In this document: one piece after another, positions 55,147 through 63,605 of the stretch
Numbering within the stretch: the stretch's first letter is position 1
Layout: every line of letters starts with the position of its first letter
From: JACVRW01 sp963819635
Lineage (GTDB): Bacteria; Actinomycetota; Thermoleophilia; Solirubrobacterales; Thermoleophilaceae
NCBI GenBank assembly: GCA_963819635.1
Contig: CAWFWX010000006.1
Coordinates: 124,001-188,000, forward strand
DNA: 64,000 bases
Direction of reading: 5' to 3'
Translations under genes and position numbers: made by a program
Notes under the pieces: generated by a model
The model's input: only the letters and a program-made list of their open reading frames with translations
Databases searched by the model: none
Told to the model about the DNA's origin: nothing

Positions 55147-57891
55147 CTAGCTTCCGGCGGCTATGTAGGGGATTTCCCTAACCCCGGATTCGCGGTCGGG
55201 AAGCGCTCCCTGAAGCTCGGTACGCGACCTGACACCAAGCTTCTTGTACACCCGGCCGAGATGCAGCTCGATGGTCTTCGGGCTGAGGTAGAGCCGCGCG
55301 CCGATCTCGCGGTTGGTGAGCCCCGAGGCGGCGTGGAGGGCAATCTCGAGCTCGCGCGGCGTGAGCTTCTCGAGCACATGCGGGCGGTCGCGGTGGACCG
55401 CCTGGCCGCTCGCGCGCAGCTCCTCCCGGGCGCGAGCCGCCCACGAGCCCGCGCCCAGCCGCTCGAACTCCGCGAGCGCGGCGCCGAGCTGCTCCCGGGC
55501 GTCGAGCCGCCGGCCGTCGCGGCGGAGGCGCTCGCCCCAGACGAGCTCGGTGCGCGCGCGCTCGAACGACGACACCGGCGGCTCGGCGCGCGCCAAGGCC
55601 TCCTCGAACGCCGCATCGGCACCGGACAGCAGCGCGTCGCATCGCGCGGAGACCGCCGCCGTCCACGCGGTCTCGGAGCTCTTCCGCTCGAGCTCGCGCG
55701 TGATGCGCTCGGCCTCATCCCTTCGCCCCCTCCTCAGCTCCGCCTCGACGAGGTCGGGACGCCACAGGATGTAGCCCGGATGCGCCACGCCGCCCGCAAT
55801 CGACGCGGCCCTGCCGAGCGCGACCGCGGCCTCCTCCGCGCGGCCGAGCCCCAGCTCGAGCCGGCCGAGCGCGGCAAAGGCGTGCGCCTCCGTCTCCCGG
55901 TCTCCGGTCTCCTGGCAAATCGCGATCGCGCGCGCAGCGTGGGCGCGACCCTCGTCGCCCCGTCCGATGACGGCCTCCACGGCGGTCAGGCGCGCGAGCG
56001 ACCAAGCGATCCAATAGTCGAGCGCATGCTCTTCGGAGAGCTGCAGCGCCTCGTTCGCCGCGACGCTTGCCCGGGCCACGTTCGCCAGCCGCAGGTCGAG
56101 GCTGGCGACGGCGGCGAGCGCCCGAATCAGGTCGACGACGCTCGCGCGGCCGCGGTATTCGGGCACCGCGCGCTCGAGCAGGCGCCCCGCCAGCTCATGC
56201 TCCTCGATGAAGGTCAGGCACTCGGCGAAGTCGACCGCCTTCTCGTCCAGCCGATCGTGCGCCAGGACGGCCTCGCTTCCCGCGACCGCTACGCGGCGCA
56301 CGTCATCCGAGCTCCCGCCGATCAGCTCATGCCAGGCCGTCTGAGCGAGCGCCGGCAGCGAGCGGTCCTCGGCGTCTGCCGCTGCGGCGAGCGCCTGGAG
56401 CCGAGCAACCAGCGTGGCCGAGCGATCGAGGTCGTAGCGCTCATACGCCTGGTAGGCGGCGTGATAGACGAGGTTCGCCGCCCTGATCGGGTCGAGCGCC
56501 TCGACCCGATCCGCCTCGTCCAGGCAGCTCTGGACATTTGCGCCCACCGTGCCGTTGGCGCGTGCGACGTAGAGCCGAACCTCGTGCAGGTCGGCCCTGA
56601 GGAGGGGGTCCACGACGATCGACAGCCCCTCGTCCAGCACCGCCAACGCCTCGTCATTCCGGCCGCCCTCGTGCAGCGCCGCTCCGGCGCGCAAGAGACG
56701 GGGCACGCGCTCGGCCGGATCGGGGGTGAGCCTCGCCGCACGTTCCAGCAGTCGGCCCTCGTCCTCGGTGCAGCGCCGCCCGGCCACGCTCGCGGCCTGC
56801 TCGAGCGTGGCCGCGATCTCCTCGTCGTGCCCAATGGCCGCCTCGGAGAGATGCCAGGCTCGCCTGGCCGGATCGCCTGCCGCTGCGGCGAGTGCCGCGT
56901 GCGCGGCGCGTCGCTCTCCGGCGGTGGCGTTCGAGTACACCGCCGAGCGGACGAGCGGATGGCGAAAGCCGAGCTCGACCCCGCGCACATGCACGAGTCC
57001 GGCACGCTCCGCCTCGTCGAGTGCGGCCTGCGCCCCGTCGCCGGCCGCTGGGACGATCACGTCGAGCTCCCCACTCTCGCTCGCGGCCGCCACCAGCAGC
57101 GCCCGCCGGGCGTCTTGCGACAGGGCGCTCGCGCGCGCCAGGAACGCGCGCTCGACGCTGACGCCCACCAGGAGCGGGTCGTCCAGCGGCTCGCGCCCCG
57201 AGCGCTGCTCATCCGTCAGAAGCGCCGGCACTTCCATGAGAGCGAGCGGGTTCGCCCCGGTGGCGTCGACCAGCCGGTGGGCGACTGCCGGCGCCACTCG
57301 GTGCGGGCCCGCCGCGACGAGCTCGATGGCGGACCGCTCGTCCAGCCCGTGGATGTCGAGCTGCTCGATGCCGCGCGCGTCGAGGCCGCGCCCCTCGTCC
57401 GGGCGCATGGTGAAGAGGAAGACGATGCGGTCGGCCGCGATTCGACGCGCGACGAATCCGAGCGCCTCCGCCGAGCTCGTGTCGAGCCAGTGGGCGTCGT
57501 CGACCAGGCACAGCAGCGGCTGCTCCTCCGCCTCGGCAGCCAGGAGGCTCAGCGTGCCGGCGTACGCAAGGAACAGCTCCCGCTCGCCGGCCTGCCCCAG
57601 GCCGAGCGCACGCTCGAGTGGTGCGCGCTGCTCGTCCGGAACATGATCCAGCGAGCCGAGCGCCGGCCGCACGAGCTGCATGAGTCCGGAGAAGGCGAGC
57701 GAGGCCTCCGACTGGATGCCGATCGCGCGCAGGACCTCGAAGCCCTCCGCGGCCTCTGCCGCGTAGTCGAGCAGGGCGGTCTTTCCCACTCCCGCCTCGC
57801 CGGTGAGCACCAGCGCGCCGCTGCGTCCCTCGCGCGCGGCGGCCAGCAGCGAGTCGATGCGAGTCCGCTCCGGGGTGCGCCCCACGAGCAT
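55147..57891 (-). CDS. Large ATP-binding LuxR-family regulator (LAL type)
   Basis: A 914-residue regulator. The N-terminus has an AAA/STAND-like ATPase with Walker A GEAGVGKT (31-38) and Walker B-like LLCLVDDAHWLD, arginine-finger-type DRIVFLFTMRPDEG; the middle about 500 residues are helical TPR-like repeats; the C-terminus is a LuxR HTH (LTPRELEIALHAASGLTNREIGARLYLSPKTIELHLGRVYKKLGVRSRTELQ). LAL regulators activate catabolic or secondary-metabolite genes on binding an inducer and ATP. Divergent from rrf2; the spacing of 55 bp includes its likely promoter. Confidence 0.93.
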   Translation of the reverse strand: MLVGRTPERTRIDSLLAAAREGRSGALVLTGEAGVGKTALLDYAAEAAEGFEVLRAIGIQSEASLAFSGLMQLVRPALGSLDHVPDEQRAPLERALGLGQAGERELFLAYAGTLSLLAAEAEEQPLLCLVDDAHWLDTSSAEALGFVARRIAADRIVFLFTMRPDEGRGLDARGIEQLDIHGLDERSAIELVAAGPHRVAPAVAHRLVDATGANPLALMEVPALLTDEQRSGREPLDDPLLVGVSVERAFLARASALSQDARRALLVAAASESGELDVIVPAAGDGAQAALDEAERAGLVHVRGVELGFRHPLVRSAVYSNATAGERRAAHAALAAAAGDPARRAWHLSEAAIGHDEEIAATLEQAASVAGRRCTEDEGRLLERAARLTPDPAERVPRLLRAGAALHEGGRNDEALAVLDEGLSIVVDPLLRADLHEVRLYVARANGTVGANVQSCLDEADRVEALDPIRAANLVYHAAYQAYERYDLDRSATLVARLQALAAAADAEDRSLPALAQTAWHELIGGSSDDVRRVAVAGSEAVLAHDRLDEKAVDFAECLTFIEEHELAGRLLERAVPEYRGRASVVDLIRALAAVASLDLRLANVARASVAANEALQLSEEHALDYWIAWSLARLTAVEAVIGRGDEGRAHAARAIAICQETGDRETEAHAFAALGRLELGLGRAEEAAVALGRAASIAGGVAHPGYILWRPDLVEAELRRGRRDEAERITRELERKSSETAWTAAVSARCDALLSGADAAFEEALARAEPPVSSFERARTELVWGERLRRDGRRLDAREQLGAALAEFERLGAGSWAARAREELRASGQAVHRDRPHVLEKLTPRELEIALHAASGLTNREIGARLYLSPKTIELHLGRVYKKLGVRSRTELQGALPDRESGVREIPYIAAGS

Positions 57892-57946
57892 CGCCCGATT
57901 CTAAGCCCGCGGCTTTCTCCGACCCGCCCGGTAGGATTTAGCGTTC

Positions 57947-58402
57947 ATGATGTTCTCGACCAAGGCCGAGTACGGGATCCGCGTGATGGCGCATCTCGCG
58001 CGACACGACGGAGACCATCCGATCCCGCTCGGCACGATCGCCGACTCCGAGGGGCTTCCGCTCGCCTACCTCGAGCATCTCGTCCAGCGGCTGCGCAAGG
58101 CCGGGCTGGTCGAGTCGAGGCGCGGCGCACACGGGGGCTACACGCTCGCGCGTGCGGCCGACGACATCAGCATGGCCGAGGTGGTCAGGGCCCTCGAGGG
58201 CGAGATCGCACCGATCGAGTGCATCACCGCCGACGCGGACGGAGTCCTCGTCTGCTCACGGGAGCACCACGAGAACCACGAGCCGTGCCCCACGAAGTTC
58301 CTCTGGACGCGGGTCCAGGGGTCCATCGTCCGAACCCTGAACGAGATGACGCTGGATGACCTCGTCCAGCCCCTGACCCAGAAGAAGAAGGCAACTGCAT
58401 GA
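57947..58402 (+). CDS. Rrf2-family iron-sulfur regulator of the suf operon
   Basis: A 151-residue winged-HTH regulator: MFSTKAEYGIRVMAHLARHDGDHPIPLGTIADSEGLPLAYLEHLVQRLRKAGLVESRRGAHGGYTLARAADDISMAEVVRALEG. Three Cys (92, 103, 114) with nearby His residues (EHHENHEP) could hold a [2Fe-2S] cluster, as in IscR/SufR-type sensors. It is the first gene of the suf operon and probably represses it when clusters are plentiful. It overlaps sufC by 4 bp. The 55-bp upstream gap is the likely operator. Confidence 0.92.
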   Translation: MMFSTKAEYGIRVMAHLARHDGDHPIPLGTIADSEGLPLAYLEHLVQRLRKAGLVESRRGAHGGYTLARAADDISMAEVVRALEGEIAPIECITADADGVLVCSREHHENHEPCPTKFLWTRVQGSIVRTLNEMTLDDLVQPLTQKKKATA

Positions 58403-59151
58403 CTTTGGAAGTCCAGAACCTGCACGTGCGCACCGAGGACCGGGAGATCCTCCACGGCGTCGACCTCGTCGTGAGGAAGGGCGAGACGCACGCGCTCATG
58501 GGCCCGAACGGCTCCGGCAAGTCCACGCTGGCGAACACGCTGATGGGCAACCCGAACTACGAGGTCACCGAGGGCCGGATCCTCCTGAACGGCGAGGACC
58601 TCACCGAGGCCGACCCCGACGAGCGCGCCCGCGCCGGCCTGTTCATGGCCTTCCAGTACCCGGCGACCATCCCCGGCGTATCGGTCGCCAACTTCATGCG
58701 CATGGCGATGAACGCCGGGCGTGAGGAGCCGATCAAGGTCAAGGAGTTCGGAGCGCTCCTCAAGAAGAACATGGAGCTCCTCAGGATCGACCGCGCGTTC
58801 ACGAGCCGCTACCTGAACGAGGGCTTCTCGGGCGGCGAGAAGAAGCGCGCGGAGATCCTCCAGCTCGCGATGCTCCAGCCCGACTTCGCGGTGTTGGACG
58901 AGACCGACTCAGGGCTCGACATCGACGCGCTCAGGATCGTCTCGGAGGGCGTGAACGCGATGCGCGGCGACGACCGCGGCTTCCTGATCATCACGCACTA
59001 CACGCGCATCCTGAACTACGTCAAGCCGGACTTCGTGCACATCCTGATCAACGGCAAGATCGTCCGCGAGGGCGGCTCCGAGCTCGCCGACGAGCTCGAG
59101 GACAAGGGCTACGAGTTCGTGCGCGAGGAGGTGGGCGCGGGTGGCGCCTAG
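58399..59151 (+). CDS. sufC: SUF system ATPase SufC
   Basis: A 250-residue ABC-type ATPase: Walker A GPNGSGKS (35-42), Q-loop FQYPATIPGVS, signature FSGGEKKRAEILQLAML, Walker B FAVLDETDSGLDIDALR and switch His in IITHYTRIL. It energises iron-sulfur cluster assembly on the SufB/SufD scaffold. ATG 58399 overlaps rrf2 by 4 bp and its end overlaps the sufD-like gene by 11 bp. Here it precedes sufD, unlike the usual sufB-sufD-sufC order. Confidence 0.97.
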   Translation: MTLEVQNLHVRTEDREILHGVDLVVRKGETHALMGPNGSGKSTLANTLMGNPNYEVTEGRILLNGEDLTEADPDERARAGLFMAFQYPATIPGVSVANFMRMAMNAGREEPIKVKEFGALLKKNMELLRIDRAFTSRYLNEGFSGGEKKRAEILQLAMLQPDFAVLDETDSGLDIDALRIVSEGVNAMRGDDRGFLIITHYTRILNYVKPDFVHILINGKIVREGGSELADELEDKGYEFVREEVGAGGA

Positions 59152-60409
59152 CTTCGTGGAGGACCGCCGCCGCGCGGCACTCGAGGTCTACGAGGCTCAG
59201 GAGACGCCCACCTGGCGACGCTCCGGCTTCTGGACGACGTCGCTCCGCGGCCTCGATCTCGACGCGCTCGAGCCGAAGCGCTACGAGCCGGGACTTCCGC
59301 AGCTCGATCTCGGCGACGACGAGCACTCCGCCCTCATCGTGCAGCGCGGCGCGAACGTGGTGCACACGGACCTGAACGACGACCAGATCGTCGTCATGCC
59401 GCTCGAGCAGGCCGTCGAGGAGCACGCCGAGCTGGTGGCCGAGCACTTCGGCAGGCGGCTCCCGCACGACGAGAGCAAGTTCGCCGCGGGCACGGCCGCC
59501 TTCTGGACGGGCGGGGTGTTCATCCACGTGCCGAAGAACACCCGCGTGGAGAAGCCGATCCAGGTGGTCTGGCTGATCGACGAGCCGAACACGGCGCAGT
59601 GGGCGCACACGCTCGTCGTGGTGGGCGAGCACGCCGAGGTGCGGATCCGCGAGTTCTTCCTCGGGGGTGACTTCGAGGGCCAGGCGCTGCACTCCGGCGC
59701 GTTCGAGCTGTACGCGGACACCGGCGCGCAGGTGGACCTGGCGCACTACCAGGACTGGGGCAGCGGTGAGGTCTACGACCTCTCGACGCGACGGGTGGAG
59801 GTCGGCCGCGACGCGCGCGTGAAGTGGGTGCCGATCCACCTCGGCGGCCACCTCACGAAGCAGACGCTCGACATCATCACCGCCGAGCCGGGCTCGGACA
59901 TGCGCCACACCGGCATGTACTTCACCGAGCGCGACGAGCATCTCGACCTGTTCACCACGGACAAGCACGAGGCCGGGCACACGACCGGCGACACGGTCTG
60001 GAAGGGCGCGCTGACGGGCGCGTCGCGCGCGTCCTACGAGGGCCTCATCCACATCGTCCCGGGCGCCTCGGAGGTGGACACCTATCTCCAGACGCACTCG
60101 ATGCTGCTCTCGCCGAAGGCCAAGAGCGACGCGATCCCCTCGTTGATCGTCGAGGTGGACAACGTGAAGGCGTCGCACGGCGGGACCATCGGCGAGCTCG
60201 ACCCGGAGCAGATCTTCTACATGATGACCCGCGGCATCTCGCGCGCCGAGGCGGTGCGCGTGCTCGTCGAGGGCTACTTCGAGGAGGTCGTCATGCGGCT
60301 CGACGACCCCGGCCTCGAGGAGCTCGTTCGGCGGCGGATCTCGGAGAAGCTGGCGCGCGCGGAGGATCAGGTGCGCGAGTTCATCGGGGAGCGCGCGGAG
60401 GCGAGCTGA
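59141..60409 (+). CDS. sufD: SufB/SufD-family scaffold subunit, SufD-like
   Basis: A 422-residue beta-helix scaffold protein: WTGGVFIHVPKNTRVEKPIQVVWL, HTLVVVGEHAEVRIREFFLG, HYQDWGSGEVYDLSTRRVEVGRDARVKWVPIHLGG, IVPGASEVDTYLQTHSMLLSPKAKSDAIPSLIVEVDNVKASHGGTIGELDPEQIFYMMTRGISRAEA. The SHGxTxGxLD..Q.FY..RGI region is SufD-like. There is no Cys anywhere in the chain, so the SufB cluster-ligand Cys is absent. The operon has no sufB; SufB must be encoded elsewhere or be dispensable. Start GTG 59141. Confidence 0.9.
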   Translation: MAPSFVEDRRRAALEVYEAQETPTWRRSGFWTTSLRGLDLDALEPKRYEPGLPQLDLGDDEHSALIVQRGANVVHTDLNDDQIVVMPLEQAVEEHAELVAEHFGRRLPHDESKFAAGTAAFWTGGVFIHVPKNTRVEKPIQVVWLIDEPNTAQWAHTLVVVGEHAEVRIREFFLGGDFEGQALHSGAFELYADTGAQVDLAHYQDWGSGEVYDLSTRRVEVGRDARVKWVPIHLGGHLTKQTLDIITAEPGSDMRHTGMYFTERDEHLDLFTTDKHEAGHTTGDTVWKGALTGASRASYEGLIHIVPGASEVDTYLQTHSMLLSPKAKSDAIPSLIVEVDNVKASHGGTIGELDPEQIFYMMTRGISRAEAVRVLVEGYFEEVVMRLDDPGLEELVRRRISEKLARAEDQVREFIGERAEAS

Positions 60410-61644
60410 TGTCCATCGCCACCAACCCCCTGGTCGACGTCCGCGCCGACTTCCCCGTGCTGGGCCGCGAGTTCGGCGGCAAGCGCGTGGCGTACCTCGA
60501 CTCGGCGGCCACCTCGCAGCGGCCGCAGCAGGTGATCGAGGCCATGGACCGCTTCCAGCGCGAGTGGTACGCGCCCATCCACCGCGGCGTCTACGAGCTG
60601 GCGCGCGAGGCGACCGACCGCTTCGAGGAAGCACGGCAGCGGATCGCCTCGTTCGTCAACTGGGACCCGGCAACCTCGATCTTCACCCGCAACGCCACCG
60701 AGGCGATCAACCTGGTCGCGTACGCGTGGGGGCGCGAGCACGTGGGACCGGGCGACGAGGTGCTCATCACGGAGATGGAGCACCACTCCAACATCGTCCC
60801 CTGGCAGATCCTCTGCGAGGAGACCGGGGCGAAGCTGCGCTATCTGACCCTGACCGACGGCTTCGAGCTGTCGCTCGACGAGCTCGACTCGGTGCTCGCC
60901 GAAGGGCGCGTGAAGCTCGTCGGGGTCGCACACGTCTCGAACGTCCTCGGCACGATCAACCCGGTCGCGGAGATCGCGCGCCGCGCCCGCGGCGCGGGTG
61001 CGGTGACGGTCGTCGACGGCGCACAGGCCGTGCCTCAGCTGCCGGTCGACCTCACTGAAATCGATGCGGACTTCTATGCCTGGACGGGCCACAAGGCGCT
61101 CGGCCCGACGATCGGGCTGCTCCACGGCCGGCGCGAGCTGCTCTCCGCGATGCGGCCCTTCCTGGGCGGCGGCCACATGATCTCGCGCGTCGACCGCGAG
61201 CGCTCGACCTGGAACGAGCTGCCCTTCAAGTTCGAGGCGGGCACCTCGGCCGCGACGGAGGCCGTGGGGCTGGGCGCGGCGATCGACTACCTGGACGCGA
61301 TCGGCATGGAGCGCGTGCGCGCGCACGAGCGCGACCTCACGGCCTACGCGCTGGAGCGGCTCCCGGAGGTGGAGGGCATCCACCTCTACGGGCCGGCCGA
61401 CCTGGACAGGCGCGGCGGGGTAGTCGCGTTCGCGATCGACGGGATGCACCCCCACGACATCGCCGAGCTGTGCGATCGCGAGGCGGTCTGCGTGCGCGCC
61501 GGCCACCACTGCGCCCAGCCGCTCATGCGCTGCCTGGGCGTCGGCGCGACGGCGCGCGCCTCATTCCACGTCTACAACTCGCGCGACGAGGTCGACCGCC
61601 TGGTCGAGGCGCTGACCAAGGCGCGCGAGGTCTTCGAATTGTGA
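60409..61644 (+). CDS. sufS: Cysteine desulfurase SufS
   Basis: A 411-residue class II PLP cysteine desulfurase: YLDSAATSQRPQQVIEAM, FTRNATEAINLVAYAWG, ITEMEHHSNIVPWQ, the PLP Lys in AWTGHKALGPT (Lys229), and the catalytic Cys368 in RAGHHCAQPLM. Sulfur is taken from cysteine and passed via SufU to the SufBCD scaffold. ATG 60409 overlaps the previous stop (TGATG). It ends 16 bp before sufU. Confidence 0.97.
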   Translation: MSIATNPLVDVRADFPVLGREFGGKRVAYLDSAATSQRPQQVIEAMDRFQREWYAPIHRGVYELAREATDRFEEARQRIASFVNWDPATSIFTRNATEAINLVAYAWGREHVGPGDEVLITEMEHHSNIVPWQILCEETGAKLRYLTLTDGFELSLDELDSVLAEGRVKLVGVAHVSNVLGTINPVAEIARRARGAGAVTVVDGAQAVPQLPVDLTEIDADFYAWTGHKALGPTIGLLHGRRELLSAMRPFLGGGHMISRVDRERSTWNELPFKFEAGTSAATEAVGLGAAIDYLDAIGMERVRAHERDLTAYALERLPEVEGIHLYGPADLDRRGGVVAFAIDGMHPHDIAELCDREAVCVRAGHHCAQPLMRCLGVGATARASFHVYNSRDEVDRLVEALTKAREVFEL

Positions 61645-61645
61645 G

Positions 61646-61661
61646 TTACAGGGCCCTGTAA
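61646..61661. promoter_or_regulatory. Perfect 16-bp palindrome at the sufU start
   Basis: TTACAGGGCCCTGTAA lies between the sufS stop and sufU ATG; its last A is the A of ATG. No Shine-Dalgarno is visible between the genes, so the palindrome may hide or replace the ribosome site as a hairpin, or bind a regulator. Confidence 0.5.
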
Positions 61662-62041
61662 TGGACGCGCTCTACCGGGACTTCATCCTGGACCACTACA
61701 AGAGCCCGCGGAACTTCGGCGAGCTCCCCGAGCACGACCTGGACTTCCACGACCACAACCCGCTCTGCGGGGACGAGCTCGGCGTGCACATCGTGGTGGA
61801 GGACGGCAGGGTCAAGGACCTCCGCTTCCACGGCCAGGGCTGCGCGATCTCCCAGGCGGCCGCGTCGATCACCTCCGACGAGCTGATCGGAATGCCGATC
61901 GCGGAGATCGAGGCACTCGGCGCCGACTGGGTGCTCGACCAGCTGGGCATCGAGATCTCACCCACGCGTCGCAAGTGCGCGCTGCTGTCACTCAAGGTGA
62001 TGCGCGGCGCCACCACGGGCGACGCGAGCTGGCCCGAGTAG
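61661..62041 (+). CDS. sufU: Sulfur-transfer protein SufU
   Basis: A 126-residue IscU-like zinc protein that accepts sulfur from SufS. Conserved ligands are Cys36 and Asp38 (PLCGDEL), Cys61 (GQGCAISQAAAS) and Cys106 (RRKCALLSL). The roughly 20-residue insertion between Cys61 and Cys106 typical of SufU is present (IGMPIAEIEALGADWVLDQLGIEISP), separating it from IscU scaffolds. It is the last gene of the suf operon and shows the usual sufS-sufU order. Confidence 0.96.
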   Translation: MDALYRDFILDHYKSPRNFGELPEHDLDFHDHNPLCGDELGVHIVVEDGRVKDLRFHGQGCAISQAAASITSDELIGMPIAEIEALGADWVLDQLGIEISPTRRKCALLSLKVMRGATTGDASWPE

Positions 62042-62051
62042 GCTGCCGCCG

Positions 62052-62972
62052 GTGCGGCGCCTTCCGGACGAGGACCTGGAGCTCCAGGAGATAGATCTCC
62101 ACGGCCATCGCGTGGCCTACCGCTGCGCGGGCAGCGGGCCCGCGATCGTCCTCGTCCACGGGATCACCTCCACGTCGGCGACCTGGGAGCGGGTGATGCC
62201 GTACCTGGCCACGCGCTTCACCGTGATCGCGCCAGACCTCATCGGGCACGGCCAGTCGGCGAAGCCGCGCGGCGACTACTCACTGGGCGCCTACGCGAGC
62301 GGCGTCCGGGACCTGATGGTGACCCTCGGTCATGAGAGCGCGACCTTCGTGGGGCACTCGCTCGGTGGCGGCGTGGTCATGCAGCTCGCCTACCAGTTCC
62401 CGGAGCGCTGCGAGCGGCTGGTGCTCGTGGACAGCGGCGGGCTGGGCCGGGAGGTGAACCTCCTCCTGCGCGCCGCGACGCTGCCGCTGTCGGAGGTGGT
62501 GCTCCCTCTCCTGGCGAGCGCCCGCCTGCTCGATGCGGGCCGCTCCGTAGGCCGCCTGTTCGGGCGGCTCGGGATCCACGCGGGCACCGACATGGCCGAG
62601 CTCGGGCGCGGCCACGCGTCACTCGAGGATCCCGCCGCAAGAGCCGCCTTCGTGCACACGCTGCGCACGATCGTGGATCCGGGTGGTCAGCGGGTGAACG
62701 CCACCGACCGCCTCTATCTCGCCGAGAACATCCCCTTCCTGCTCGTCTGGGGCGAGCGCGACCCGATCATTCCGGTGGAGCACGGCCTGGCCGCGCACGA
62801 GCTGGTGCCGTCCAGCCGGCTCGAGATCTTCGAGACGGCCGGCCACTTCCCGCACATCGACGAGCCCCAGCGCTTCCTCGACGTGCTCCTCGATTTCATC
62901 GAATCGACCGATCCGGCCGACGTGGATCCCGAGAACTGGCGGGAGATGCTGAAGACCGGCCGGCGAGCCTAG
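62052..62972 (+). CDS. Alpha/beta hydrolase
   Basis: A 306-residue hydrolase with an intact triad: oxyanion HG in VLVHGITSTSATW, nucleophile Ser103 in GHSLGGG, acid in WGERDPIIP and His in ETAGHFPHIDEP. The lid (roughly 135-215) is hydrophobic, suiting a lipid or ester substrate. GTG 62052 start, 10 bp after sufU, so it may be read from the suf promoter. Substrate unknown. Confidence 0.9.
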   Translation: MRRLPDEDLELQEIDLHGHRVAYRCAGSGPAIVLVHGITSTSATWERVMPYLATRFTVIAPDLIGHGQSAKPRGDYSLGAYASGVRDLMVTLGHESATFVGHSLGGGVVMQLAYQFPERCERLVLVDSGGLGREVNLLLRAATLPLSEVVLPLLASARLLDAGRSVGRLFGRLGIHAGTDMAELGRGHASLEDPAARAAFVHTLRTIVDPGGQRVNATDRLYLAENIPFLLVWGERDPIIPVEHGLAAHELVPSSRLEIFETAGHFPHIDEPQRFLDVLLDFIESTDPADVDPENWREMLKTGRRA

Positions 62973-63020
62973 GCCGATCTCGCCGGCGGCGGTGGGCGAA
63001 GCGGCGTCGCTGTTTCTCGT

Positions 63021-63040
63021 ATGCAAAGATTCCTTTGCAT
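63021..63040. promoter_or_regulatory. Operator of the ArsR-like regulator
   Basis: ATGCAAAG-ATTC-CTTTGCAT, a perfect 8-4-8 inverted repeat. Its last two bases are the AT of the start codon at 63039. The position implies that the regulator blocks its own translation start region or promoter and co-represses the MFS gene coupled to it. Confidence 0.75.
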
Positions 63041-63605
63041 GGCTCCGCAGCTCCGCACGATCGACGACGCCCAGGTCCTTCGGGCGATGGCCCATCCCCT
63101 GCGGCTGCGCCTGCTCGGAACGCTTCGCAAGCAGGGCCCCGCGACCGCATCCGAGCTCGCGCGGCGCCTCGGCGAGTCGAGCGGCGCGACGAGCTACCAC
63201 CTGCGGATACTCGCCAAGTACGGCTTCATCGAGGACGATCCGGAGCGAAACCGCGGCCGCCAGCGCTGGTGGCGTGCCGTCGACGAGGGCATGCAGTGGT
63301 CGCTCGACACCGACGACCCCGGTCTCATCGAGGCCGACCGCGCTCTCGGACGCCAGCTCGTCTCCGAGTACGAGCGCTGGCTCCGACGCTGGCACGACGA
63401 GCTGCCGGACTGGGACCGCAGGTGGCGCGCAGCCGCGAACGGCACGGACCAGTGGTTCGAGCTCACGCCCGATGAGCTCCGCGCGCTCGCCGACGAGGTG
63501 CTCGCGGTGCTCGAGCGCTATTCGGACCGCCGCGTCCCGGCCGAGGGCACGGAGCGGGCGATCGTCCTGTTCCACGCCTTCCCCGAGCGCCGAGGCAGCA
63601 CATGA
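63039..63605 (+). CDS. ArsR/HTH_20-type winged-helix regulator
   Basis: A 188-residue regulator from ATG 63039. The HTH is QVLRAMAHPLRLRLLGTLRKQGPATASELARRLGESSGATSYHLRILAKYGFIEDDPERNRGRQRWWRAV. The C-terminal part is helical and rich in Trp (YERWLRRWHDELPDWDRRWRAAANGTDQWFEL), common in this subgroup that senses drugs or small organics. It has no obvious metal-binding Cys pair. Its stop overlaps the MFS start by 4 bp (ATGA). Confidence 0.9.
   Translation: MAPQLRTIDDAQVLRAMAHPLRLRLLGTLRKQGPATASELARRLGESSGATSYHLRILAKYGFIEDDPERNRGRQRWWRAVDEGMQWSLDTDDPGLIEADRALGRQLVSEYERWLRRWHDELPDWDRRWRAAANGTDQWFELTPDELRALADEVLAVLERYSDRRVPAEGTERAIVLFHAFPERRGST

Noticed and set aside
59048..60634. Long minus-strand open frame antisense to sufD
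   Set aside because: His/Val/Arg-rich composition typical of complementary-strand reading; sufD is unambiguous.
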